Shown here: one piece after another, positions 49,117-58,831 of the stretch
How the letters are laid out: every line of letters begins with the position of its first letter
Numbering within the stretch: position 1 is the stretch's first letter
DNA from: Cerioporus squamosus
Taxonomy: Eukaryota > Basidiomycota > Agaricomycetes > Polyporales > Polyporaceae
Reading direction: 5' to 3'
Assembly (NCBI GenBank): GCA_022592435.1
Contig: JABYQS010000037.1
Span: 1 to 64,000, forward strand
DNA: 64,000 bases
Made by a program: the position numbers and the translations under genes
The notes under the pieces: generated by a model
What the model was told of the DNA's origin: nothing
Databases searched by the model: none
Seen by the model: the letters and a program-made list of their open reading frames with translations, nothing else

Positions 49117-49253
49117 CGAAGCTGGTGGGCAAGCCCAAGTTCACAAGCGCCGTATCTCGAGCCGGATCATCGTGCCCTCTATGGGCGCTACACGAGCCTG
49201 CCTGGTTCCATACCTCACCCTGTCCCCGGCCGGTGTCCTCTGGTCTGCCACCT
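49117..49253. promoter_or_regulatory. Bidirectional promoter SRP14 / TMCO4-like gene
   Basis: Only 137 bases lie between the two divergent start codons. No TATA box is seen. The plus-strand frame is open through most of it, so the TMCO4-like start could lie slightly upstream of 49254 only with a non-ATG codon. Confidence 0.55.
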
Positions 49254-52200
49254 ATGCCTGTTGTCTCAGCACCTCCGATCGCGCCTATTGAGCCCGACCT
49301 GTTTGACGATGACGATGAAGGCTGGCAAGACATGCCGGTCGTCCGCGACGATGACGGCTTCGACCTCGGATTGGACGAGGAGGACCAGAAGAAGTACCAC
49401 TATGTCGCACCAACGAAGAAGGACGACGCTGTATCTGGAGGGGCAGGGAATGCAACAGGAGCGCTTTTGGATGTTGACTACAAGGGGAACGAATGGCGAA
49501 CGAAGGCGGACCAGAACGAGAGCGAGTACACCCGGCTCCGGATGAAAGAGGAGGACGAGTCGGACGAGGTTCACCTACGCACGCGCTACCTCTTCGACGA
49601 GGACAAGGCGATGACTCCTCTGAGCCAGATGCAGCAGACGAAGGACATGCTGACCGAGGCGCAGCGCATAGCGTACGTCGGGCTGTGTCACCTCACGAGC
49701 AAGGAGATGGTCGACCAGCTGAAGAAGGTCAACAAGAAGGAGCTCAAGAAAGCGATACAGAATATGGAGCTTTGGGCGTTGAAGATTATGGGCAGGTTAT
49801 ACTACCACATGGAGCTCGCAACTGAAGGTGAAGTGTCCTCGACCGTCCCCGCTTCCCCAAGGTGGGCCTCACACTGAACAAGCCCGTTAGAGCAGAAGAT
49901 GATCGAGAGCCTCGGACAGCACGGGATCGAGGCCAAAGACCTTGTGCCACCTCTCATGACTACCCACACCGTCGCCAATCCCGAATACGACCCTGCAGAA
50001 GCTCTCCGACAGGCACAGATCCGTGAAGCGGAAGCCGCGAAAGACTCTGCAGACATCTCGGATACCAGTGACACTACGCCTCCATCTACGCCTCCTCCTG
50101 CATACACCTCTGCTGCCCCTCCCGTTCCTCCGAAGCCTCAGCAGACGACCGCCAAGGTTTTTGAGGATACCGCCGCTCCGGCTATGCCTGGCGTCAGCAC
50201 ACAGCTGTCTGCCGCCGACAAGGACGTGACGCTGGATATCCGGTGGACAGTCCTTTGCGACCTGTTTCTTATTCTCATCGCCGACAGTGTGTACGACGCG
50301 CGGTCACGAGTGCTCCTCGAGAATGTGGCGCTGAAGCTAGGCTTAGGCTGGCTTGACGTCGTGAAGTTCGAGAGTCGGGTCACTGAGGCGCTTGAGATTC
50401 AGGAAGGTATCGAGAAGCTGGAGCAGCAGGACTCGATACAGGAGGCAGAGAAGAGCAACAAGAAGCGGAGGTACATGATGCTGGGACTCGCGACCCTAGG
50501 TAGGCATGTCGGAGGATGCATGCTGCGTCGGCTAATACAACACCACTCGTACAGGTGGAGGTCTTGTTATTGGTCTCTCAGCCGGTCTCCTTGCTCCTGT
50601 AATCGGAGCGGGTCTTGGTGCCGCATTTACCACCATCGGAATCGGTGGGACAACGGGATTCCTCGCGGGCACGGGTGGCGCCGCCGTTATTACTACGGGA
50701 GGTGTCCTTACCGGCTCCGGCATCGCTGCGCGTGGTATGGCACGAAGGACACAGTTCGTACGTACATTCGACATCCTCCCGCTGCATAACCACAAACGAG
50801 TCAATTGCATCCTCACCGTCTCTGGGTGCGCTTCTACGTTTGTCCACCTATCTTCGATACGCTAACGGCGTGGCAGGTTCATGACTGGTCCTCACGACGA
50901 CGTTCGCCTCCCGTTCAGTGTCCTCGATCCTGTTGTCGGCGATGTCTTCAGCGTGCTCTGGGAGCCAGATATGATCCGCGAAACGGGAAGCGCCCTCAAG
51001 ATTCTGACGTCCGAGGTCCTCTCCCAGATCGCTCAAACTGCGCTGCAGGCGACCGTCATGACGGCCCTCATGAGTGCACTACAGTGGCCCATTAGTTGGT
51101 GTCATATCTCGTGATCTCCCACACGCACGAAACTGATCTCCTCACTCCATGCAGTCTTGACTAAGCTCGGCTACCTGATCGACAACCCTTGGTCCAACGC
51201 ACTCGATCGGGCTAAGGCAGCAGGCAGCGTTCTGGCGGACGTTCTGCTGCAGCGGCACCTGGGAGTGCGTCCCATCACCCTCATCGGGTTTTCCTTGGGC
51301 GCCAGGGTGATATTCTACGCGCTCCTCGAGCTCGCGAAGAAAGGCGCCTACGGTATTGTCCAGGACGTCTTCCTGCTCGGGACGACCGTGACCGCCCCGC
51401 TGACGACTTGGCTGCAAGTGCGTTCCGTCGTGTCCGGCCGATTTGTCAACGGCTATGCACGGAACGACTGGGTATTGAACTACTTGTTCCGCGCCACGAG
51501 TGGCGGGCTGAACACCGTCGCGGGGCTGCGACCCGTGGAGAACGTTCCGGGGCTCGAAAACGTCGACGTAACGGACAAGATCTCAGGCCACATGAGCTAC
51601 CGGACGTTCATGCCGCTCATCTTGGATCAGCTTGGTTTCCCTGTTTCTGCGGACTACTTCGACGAACCAGAGGTACGCATCTGTACTTGTACAGCCCCTG
51701 CCACGATGTCGCTGAAGTCAGCTGCAACGTGCTACAGGAGCCCGATTTCGAAGGAGATCGGGTCGTCATCAGGGAGGGCGAAGAGAAGGAGAAGAAAGGC
51801 TGGTTCAGGAGGAAGAAGAAGACCTCGACCACTTCCCAGTCGATCTCGCGGCCGCCTTCGGCGGCATCGTTCGGGATCGCCAAGAAGAGGACGTCCGAGT
51901 CGAGCGCTACGGACGAAGACGACCTCCCTCCGCGAGAAGGCGCCTCTACGCCTACACCATCCAAGCCCGCCGCCGTTCAAACGCCCCCAAAGTCCCCGAC
52001 CGCTGCTGATGACGGCGACCTTGGCTCCTCGGAGCTGCCTGCCCACGCCGGCTTCGATTTCGCAGCGATCAAGGAGGTCTTAGGCAAATCGGACCTGAAA
52101 CCGGAGCCTCAGGTTCCTCAGCCATCCCGCTTCCCACCGCCGCCGATACCACCACCCACGTTACGCACAGAGTCTGCTCCCCCGCCTGTGCCAGAACCTT

Positions 52201-52736
52201 CCTCCCCCGCAACTCCCAAGATACGCCCTTCGCTTGATCTTCCACCGATTCCCCGCGATGAGGAGCCTGTCGCGGGACCAAGCACGAGTCCTCGAGCTGA
52301 CCTTTCTTCGACGCTATCGAGATCGCTCTCGCTCAATAACATGCGTGAGGAGGAAGCCGATATGACATCATTCGGTCCTCCGTCCTCGCTAGCTGCTTCG
52401 CGGCAGCCCGTGTTGTCATTCGGTGGCAGTGATGGCTCTGTATGGCCGTCACAGGAACCTGATCTCACATCGACATACGGGGCCTTTGGCGCTGGCTACC
52501 CGCTATCGACGAATATCAGCGCGATAGGTTCGACGGACGTGCTGTCAAATCCGTTCGCGTCTGCAGGCGCGCCCGGGCTGTCGTTTGGCGGGGCGGACGG
52601 GTCCATATCGTTCCCTACGACAACGTCGCCATCGGCCATCCAACCCTCCCGAAGTCCTTGGGACATAGGCAAGCCGTACGGCAGCGGTAAGAAGGCTTCT
52701 TCGAGCACTCTTGACCTGAACCCCTGGCAGAGTTGA
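49254..52736 (+). CDS. TMCO4/Mil1-like (DUF726) alpha/beta-hydrolase membrane protein
   Basis: Six exons (49254-49827, 49891-50499, 50555-50825, 50877-51094, 51155-51672, 51738-52736) encode 1,062 residues without interruption. An acidic N-terminus (PIEPDLFDDDDEGWQDMPV) precedes a helical region (LTEAQRIAYVGLCHLTSKEM). A Pro-rich linker follows, then a glycine-rich membrane hairpin (LVIGLSAGLLAPVIGAGLGA, FLAGTGGAAVITTGGVL). The hydrolase core carries the nucleophile elbow GFSLGAR, followed by QVRSVVSGRFVNGYARNDWV and GHMSYR (candidate catalytic His). The C-terminal ~350 residues are Ser/Pro-rich and disordered. Yeast Mil1 binds the AP-1 adaptor mu subunit, so a trafficking role is plausible; the enzymatic substrate is unknown. 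Confidence 0.9.
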
Positions 52737-53849
52737 GGCGGCGCTGTCCCGCTGACCGTCTCCTGCTCCATGTCTCTATCCTCGTTACCGCACGCTCACT
52801 TCATCCGCTTGCCTTCGCTTACCCATTTTCTTCTACCCCACACGATCTGCGCATTTACATGTACTCATGGCCACCCCGATGATGCTGGGTGGGACCCGCA
52901 TCATGCACGTTGGCTCTCTCCTGCGTTTGGCGACATAGCATCGATTAGACTAGTAATCAGGCATGTACAGTTTTCTGACAGGACGGTCGTACTTGGACAT
53001 ACTGGCCCCCCGGGCGGAAGCACTGATCACGATAACAGATGCCATGCTGGGTGCCGCAGTGTCAGGTGAGTCGAGTGAGAGGGTTACTTAACGCGACATA
53101 GAGGCCGGTCTGGGCTCTGCTTGTCCTGCCTGCAGGTTACTAACCTCCCCGGATGGCATGCAAACAGGCTTTTGGCATGCCTATCCACCTCTTGAGCTGC
53201 TTCTCCACCCTCCTCGACTTGTTCCTGCGGTGAGAGGGGGAAGGTGGCAATCATTGGTGCAAAGCAGTGCAGCGCCTCGTGTCGGCTGCAAGTGGCTCTC
53301 GTGCCGGAAACACCCTGGCTCCATCCGATTCCGAAAGCTTGTCTCTCTTCTCATCCGCCGTACTTGCAAGATCGTTCTCGTAAGGCTCGCACGTAGCCTC
53401 GATGGGCGCAGATATCTTCGGGTAAATGTACCGAGCCTTTCGCAGCTAGCGCAACATGGAACGGCCGCCGGAGCACACTGGCAGACGGCAGAATGCCCCA
53501 GATCTCTGAATCGCATCTGCAGGACTTGTGCGCGGGTGGAGCGTGCGGCAACAGATGTGGTTGGACGCTCATGATTTCACGGTCCCACTGCCTGCAAACT
53601 TCCGCACTATAAGATCATGCCGCCATGCGCAACCATGCCTCCGACAGCGCAGTACAAGACAGCAGCAGCCCTCGCTTCTCCTCTTCCTCGCCGCCCACTA
53701 CGGTGCTCTCCGCACATTGTGTGGAAGCACACAGTACCTTGAGCTATCGTCCTCTTCCCTCTCTGACCAACCTCTCGATCAGACTCCGAGCCGGGCCTTA
53801 GCCCAAACCTACGAACCTACCACCCCCTGCGCCGCCAGACATAGCCACC
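52737..53849. other. Intergenic region
   Basis: 3' flank of the TMCO4-like gene, then about 800 bases without a supported ORF, then a CT-rich leader with ACTATAAGA near 53606. No gene is seen. Confidence 0.5.
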
Positions 53850-54590
53850 ATGTCACACACCGTCTCGCGCCGCCCCCACCCGATCCTGAAGCGGGATTCG
53901 TCGCCGTTCAAGGATGTACTCCCGTTCACCTCTTGTGGGTCCACCATGTTCTCCCCGCACGTCCACTTCCCTCCCACCCCGCGTATGATCGCCGCAACGT
54001 ATCCCGCGCACTCCCCCACGACGTACGACCGCAAACCGATCGTCGTGTCCCCGAACGTCGTGCAGCTCCCGCAGCGCGGCTCGCGCACGCTGTCCACGCC
54101 GGGCCCATCCGCCGACTTCGACGGCGAGTCCCGCGGACGGAGTCGGAGCCGTACGCGCGGCAGGCCCTCAGACCGCGCGGTTAAGGGCAGCTACTTCCAC
54201 CCCCGCGCGTACGAGGCGTGCAATCCGGAGCCTCTGAGCGCCGCCTCGTCCTCCTTCGACCTGCCGTCCCTCGTCCAGGACCTCTCGCCCTCGGACGAGT
54301 CCGATGACATCGTCACGCCCCCTGGCGGAAACATCGGTTCCCCCGGGAAGCATGTGTCCCTCGGGCACGCCATCTCCCTCCACCTCCCCGATGCCCAGAA
54401 GGTGCGACATTCGCCCCTCGCGGAGCCCGAGCACGCGGGTTCGCCGTCGTTCAGGTCCGTCCACTCGCCCCCGCCTCGTCCGCGTCCGCACGGGAAGGCT
54501 CGCCCCAACTTCGCGCGGAATGAGCGTCAATTGTGCGGGAAGCCCTCGTTTTCTCCCGATCTCGACGAGGGCTGTTTGGGTGGCTTTTAG
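53850..54590 (+). CDS. Conserved low-complexity fungal protein of unknown function
   Basis: Single-exon ORF of 246 residues starting MSHTVSRRPHPILKRDSSPF. Visible blocks are ILKRDSSPFKDVLPF, MFSPHVHFPPTPRMIAATYP, SRGRSRSRTRGRPSDRAVKG, YFHPRAYEAC and LVQDLSPSDESDDIVTPPGG, then a Pro/His/Arg-rich tail. Several S/T-P sites suggest kinase targeting. I recognise the ILKR...VHFPPTP arrangement as recurring in basidiomycete proteins of unknown role. There is no signal peptide or membrane segment. It is preceded by a CT-rich leader and an ACCATG start context. Confidence 0.78.
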   Translation: MSHTVSRRPHPILKRDSSPFKDVLPFTSCGSTMFSPHVHFPPTPRMIAATYPAHSPTTYDRKPIVVSPNVVQLPQRGSRTLSTPGPSADFDGESRGRSRSRTRGRPSDRAVKGSYFHPRAYEACNPEPLSAASSSFDLPSLVQDLSPSDESDDIVTPPGGNIGSPGKHVSLGHAISLHLPDAQKVRHSPLAEPEHAGSPSFRSVHSPPPRPRPHGKARPNFARNERQLCGKPSFSPDLDEGCLGGF

Positions 54591-55569
54591 CCCCCTCTGG
54601 AGGGCGTGTGCGCGTGCATGCGCTACACGCGACCCTCCTCCACACCATCGGACTCCCATCACGCTATACCAGCACGCTCTCATACCACGGCTTTCCGATG
54701 ATATCCATAATATAGGAGGGTCGGTGACATATGGTCCTGTAGCATATCCTTGGGGCGCAAGAGCGAGGTACTTACTTGGATTGCAGAGGACGCCGGTCGT
54801 CCCTGTGCGTGTCGTTGTATCCGTATACGATCGTTTCGAAATCCTACTGGTGGTCGATCTCTGCGGTCAATGGTCAGTTGCGTTGTAGCTGAACCATTTC
54901 GTTTGAGGTTTGCACTAGAGATATAGAAGTCCCAGAAGGGTACTGAACTGCCTGTAACGTTTTATCCGAACACGCGAGCACTCAGGATGCCGACTATGAG
55001 GACGAGTACCATTTGGGACTCTTAGTACCGTAGAGTACAATACTATGCAATGATGTAATGGCCGCCTTCCCGTAGACTCTCTCTCCTTAGGGGCACCGTG
55101 CAACTACGTACGACGTCGTACGTGATGTACATGCGCACCGACGCACGTATTCGGGACTTCTCCGAGCCCACTTACCTGACGTCATCGCGCAGGACGAGCA
55201 TCGCCGCTATCGCCAGTAGCGTACTGGCAAGTGGTTAGCGTGCGAGGATGAGCTCATGCCTGCATGACGGAAGGAGAAAACCGAGGGTTGTGATGAGTAG
55301 CGATGATGACGCAATGCTACATCAAGAATCTCGAGATGCCTGAACCACAACTCCGGAATACGGCGCGAGGAAGATGCCAAGTACAGTATGTACTCGTTGT
55401 TTGGAAGATCGATAATAACTTCACGCGTGTCAAAGAAACGAGGGGAGAAGACCGGACGATTGTTGTGTTGCGCTCGAGCAACATCCTCGAATCAACCGCT
55501 AGATATGTCTCTGCTGCGGTTTGCGTACTATGACAGACTCGACTTGATATCAGACTACCCGGATGGCCA
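54591..55569. other. Intergenic region between convergent genes
   Basis: 980 bases separating two 3' ends. It contains a perfect 18-bp palindrome at 55106-55123 but no supported gene. Confidence 0.5.
55106..55123. repeat. Perfect 18-bp palindrome
   Basis: ACGTACGACGTCGTACGT equals its own reverse complement. Its centre is GACGTC, a CRE/ATF-like core. It lies between convergent genes, where a promoter element is not expected. Confidence 0.8.
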
Positions 55570-56772
55570 TTAGGTCTCTCGCCTACTACCGGTCTTCGTG
55601 AAAGCCTTCCATGCTGTAACGGCGGACCGGGGAGCGTCAGGATTGACGAACGCGGACATGTTGTTGTAGCTGTGGGTTGCTGACTTCTCGGCCCGAGCGA
55701 ACATCCTCTCCTCCATAGCAGCAATCGCCGTCTCTGCCTCCTCCACCAGTAGACCCTTCGACACGGAGTCCGCCAGCGCCAGACCGAGCTCGAACCCGTC
55801 GAGCATAGCAAGGTTCGCCCCTGCACCCGCGGCGGGACTCATCAGATGCGCCGCATCCCCAATGAGTGTGATCCCAGCCTTGTGCTGCCACCGATGTCCG
55901 ACAGGGAGGCGGTAGATCGGGCGCGGACATATCGCAGCGTCGTCGCAATGCCTGATGAACTTGTGCATCCACGGCGCCCAGTCGCTGAAGTGCTCAAGGA
56001 GCGCCTTCTTCCCCTCGTGAGGCTCCCGAGGGAAGGACGGGTCCGAGCTGCGAATCCAGGCGAAGGCGCGGATTCGACCGTTCCCGTTCCGCTGGAAGGC
56101 CAACCACTTGTTGTTCTCCGCGAGGAAGCAGCTTCCTAGACCGATCGCCTCGCAGACATCCGCCATGCTGGGAGAGGCGGCGAGTTCTGGGGCGATCGAG
56201 ATCTCTGCACCGGTGACTTCGTGGTAGATAGGCACGGCAGAGGAGACGAGCGAGCGAAGTCGCGAGTTTGCGCCATCAGCCCCCACGACGATGTCTGCGA
56301 CGATGGAAAGGCCATTCGAGAAGATGAGCTCATGCTTGTCGTCCTGGACGGAGCGGATGGACGTGAGCTGATGTCCCCACTTGACTGCATCTACAGGGAC
56401 TGCGTCGAGCATGATCTTGCGGAGGACGTTGCGGTCAATCTCGGGACGCGCTTCCTGCTCGTTCGCAGCATCCTTCTCGGTGATGTGGAGGAGGGGGATG
56501 CCGTCCTTGCCGCCCATCCTCATCTCCTGTGCTTCGAGGCGGGAGTTCGCCTTGAAGACTTCTTCGAGACCGTTCTCGCGTAGAGCCCGCTGACCGCTCT
56601 CGTAGCCGAGGTCGAGCATGCTCCCGAGGTGCGCGCGTTGGTTGTGATTAGTGTCGCGCTCGTAGAGGATGGCTGGGATGCCGCGGCGGACGAGGGTGAG
56701 GAGGACGACCAAGCCGCCCATTCCACCGCCGATGATAGCAATGTTTGGATGTGTCGAGGGAGTGGTAACCAT
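55570..56772 (-). CDS. FAD-dependent monooxygenase (PheA/TetX-like group A)
   Basis: Single-exon ORF of 400 residues. The N-terminal dinucleotide-binding motif is IAIIGGGMGGLVVLLTLVRR, ending at Glu in ILYERD. The ribose-binding strand is IVADIVVGADGANSRLRSLV (DG motif). The second FAD motif is ITLIGDAAHLMSPAAGAGAN (GD motif). Together these define class A flavoprotein monooxygenases, which hydroxylate aromatic or polyketide substrates using NAD(P)H. The C-terminus (ERMFARAEKSATHSYNNM) is normal, and there is no transmembrane anchor. No tailoring or synthase genes are adjacent, so a secondary-metabolite role cannot be claimed. On the minus strand TATAAAG occurs near 56936-56930, about 160 bases upstream. 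The frame is intact. Confidence 0.92.
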   Translation of the reverse strand: MVTTPSTHPNIAIIGGGMGGLVVLLTLVRRGIPAILYERDTNHNQRAHLGSMLDLGYESGQRALRENGLEEVFKANSRLEAQEMRMGGKDGIPLLHITEKDAANEQEARPEIDRNVLRKIMLDAVPVDAVKWGHQLTSIRSVQDDKHELIFSNGLSIVADIVVGADGANSRLRSLVSSAVPIYHEVTGAEISIAPELAASPSMADVCEAIGLGSCFLAENNKWLAFQRNGNGRIRAFAWIRSSDPSFPREPHEGKKALLEHFSDWAPWMHKFIRHCDDAAICPRPIYRLPVGHRWQHKAGITLIGDAAHLMSPAAGAGANLAMLDGFELGLALADSVSKGLLVEEAETAIAAMEERMFARAEKSATHSYNNMSAFVNPDAPRSAVTAWKAFTKTGSRRET

Positions 56773-57397
56773 TGTAGGCACTGGGATCAACCGAGATGAG
56801 TTAGAAGTCAAGATTGTTCTGCGAGGACAGTGGCGTACTTGGTCAATTTGGATACTGAATCTGTTGCAGCGAAGTTGCAGTGCTCGGATTGTATGGGGAT
56901 GAGCTCCTACCTTCGCCACACCGGCATTCTTTATACTTCCAGCACCACTGCGACGGTACCTCTTCATGCATCGGACTTCCACGTCCGATACGCTCCTAGA
57001 GGTCAAGCGACGTGAATAGACGGAACCCCGAGTCACTCTCGGTGAATGATGAGGCCTAGAGGCCTAAACGTCCGCTGGCTCGCGCTTGAGACGTGGGTCA
57101 TAGCTGTTCCGACTTGTAAGCCATCTTCTCGAGGACGCCGTAGTAGTTCAATGGACGAGAGCGATCCGCTGGCGGTGACGAAGCAATCCTGTCCAAGCTC
57201 CAGCCGGCGACGTCGCACGAAGGCCTTGGAGTCTTCTGTACATGTGTGAGGTGACAGTGTCATCATCTATAAAGAATGGGACGTGGGGGTTAGCCGGGCC
57301 CGTGGCACTCACATGGACGCCACGTTGGCCGCGTGGCTGCCATGTGCGCCGTCGAGCCTGCGAGGCGGTCAGGGTTCGTGCCGAGCTTGCGAGGCGC
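56773..57397. other. Intergenic region with short GC repeats
   Basis: Promoter of the monooxygenase, then non-coding DNA. From 57350 on, GAGC[CT]TGCGAGGC recurs three times within about 70 bases, leading into the tandem duplication. No gene is seen. Confidence 0.5.
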
Positions 57398-57838
57398 CCT
57401 GGGTGTCCGGCCGAGCCTGCGAGGCCTCCAAGGTCGACTGTCTTACGCCGAGTTCCGCTCGGCGTCCCGCTGTCGCAGCTGCAAATTAGCAGGAATATGG
57501 CGCACAGATCAGAGACGAAGGTGAGTTATAAAAATCAGTAGCAATTCAATTTCACGGGCTACCTCTCGAGTTCAACCTGTACTACTTACCATTGCGCCGA
57601 ATTTCATGAGACGCTACCCGGTTGTTCGAGTTACTCACAGTAAGCAAGCCACATGGACCTGAACGGGCACGGGCATGGGCATGGGCCAGGGGATGGGCGG
57701 GACAACTTATGCATTTATGTACTATAAATTCTGATATTCGTATGGCTGCTTTCCACGGGCTGATACTTAAGTTTTGACAGAATCGCCCACGAGCGCATTC
57801 TCCCTGAGCCGAAGGCGAAGCAACCCCCGCAGCTCATC
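57398..57838 (+). repeat. Tandem duplication, unit 1 (about 440 bp)
   Basis: Starts at CCTGGGTGTCCGGCCGAG and runs to the start of unit 2. It contains a perfect 8-bp hairpin (ACGCCGAG-TTCCG-CTCGGCGT, 57445-57465), a GGGCATGGGCATGGGC-type purine-rich stretch, ACAACTTATGCATTTAT and CACGAGCGCATTCTCCCTGAG. All of these recur in order in unit 2. Confidence 0.85.
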
Positions 57839-58276
57839 CCTGGGTGTCAGGCCGAGCCTGCGAGGCCTCCCAGCCTGAGTCCCGACTGTCTTACGCCGAG
57901 TTCCACTCGGCGTCCCGCTGTCACTGCTGCGTATTAGCAGGATTACGGGTGCACAGTTGAGAGACAGAAATGAGGAATGGAAATAGTAGCATTCAAAAAT
58001 CACCAGCTCCTACTTATCCTTGAGTTCAATCCTGTACTACTCACCATCGCCCCAAATTCCATGAGATGCTACCCGGTTGTTCGACTACTTGAGCAACCCA
58101 GATAGAGCTGAATGGGCACGGGCACGGGGATGGGCATGGGGCAGGCGATGGGCTGGACAACTTATGCATTTATCTACTTGAATGCTAATATTCGTACAGC
58201 TGCCCTCCACGGGCTGATACTTGAGTTTTGAATCGCCCACGAGCGCATTCTCCCTGAGCCGAAGGCGAAGCAACCC
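57839..58276 (+). repeat. Tandem duplication, unit 2 (about 440 bp)
   Basis: Head-to-tail copy of unit 1, diverged by substitutions and small indels. The hairpin arms (57893-57900 and 57906-57913) are unchanged while one loop base differs (TTCCA instead of TTCCG). No ORF is conserved between the units. Confidence 0.85.
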
Positions 58277-58708
58277 CTGCGGCTCATGGAGCGATGAGCC
58301 GAAGGCTCACCACGTCCGAGGCAAAGCCACGGGTAGAAAACTAGTTTATGACAGAGGACCACTATACCTCGGTCTATGATGTTTTGATCCAGCTCACTGG
58401 ACATGGTACGGAGGTCGTTGGTGTGGTTCAACTCCAGAGTCGGTGGACATGGACGAGTACTTAACTCACTTACTAGCATAAGTCGAAGTAAATATTGCTG
58501 ACCTTATTTATTTACCCTTGGGCGTCGGAGTCTCCATGTATGGACTGCTGACCTCGGCCTCTTGTAGCACGATGGCCCTTGCGAAGCGTATATCGCTAGT
58601 CCGGTCAAAAAACTTGGATCTCATGCAGAACAGTCTACCTTATTTAAAAAAGCAGGCGATGCATCGATTTGAGTCTCGGAAGACTCGAGAAAAAGACGCC
58701 GGTGAGTT

Positions 58709-58736
58709 CGCGTGTGTCACGTGTGTGACACACGCG
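58709..58736. promoter_or_regulatory. Perfect 12-bp inverted repeat in the SMC4 promoter
   Basis: CGCGTGTGTCAC, four-base spacer GTGT, then its exact reverse complement GTGACACACGCG. The CACGTG at 58718-58723 is an E-box for bHLH factors. The element lies about 95 bases before the start codon. Confidence 0.7.
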
Positions 58737-58742
58737 ACGCGT
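58737..58742 (+). promoter_or_regulatory. ACGCGT (MCB-like) box upstream of SMC4
   Basis: ACGCGT is the MluI cell-cycle box bound by MBF-type factors in fungi and directly follows the inverted repeat. Periodic expression of a condensin gene would fit. Assignment from sequence alone is tentative. Confidence 0.4.
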
Positions 58743-58831
58743 TGTGGCCAGCGGCGGTTCGTGCCTGAACCTTCCTTTCACTCAAGCTCTCTGTCTCTTC
58801 ACCGTGCTCTGTGAACCTCCTCTATACATCC

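Larger units (their letters stand above)
58277..58831 (+). promoter_or_regulatory. Upstream region of SMC4
   Basis: About 550 bases before the SMC4 start, with a GAGCCGAAGGCTC hairpin near 58298. Near the gene it has a 12-bp inverted repeat and an ACGCGT box. No gene is seen. Confidence 0.5.
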
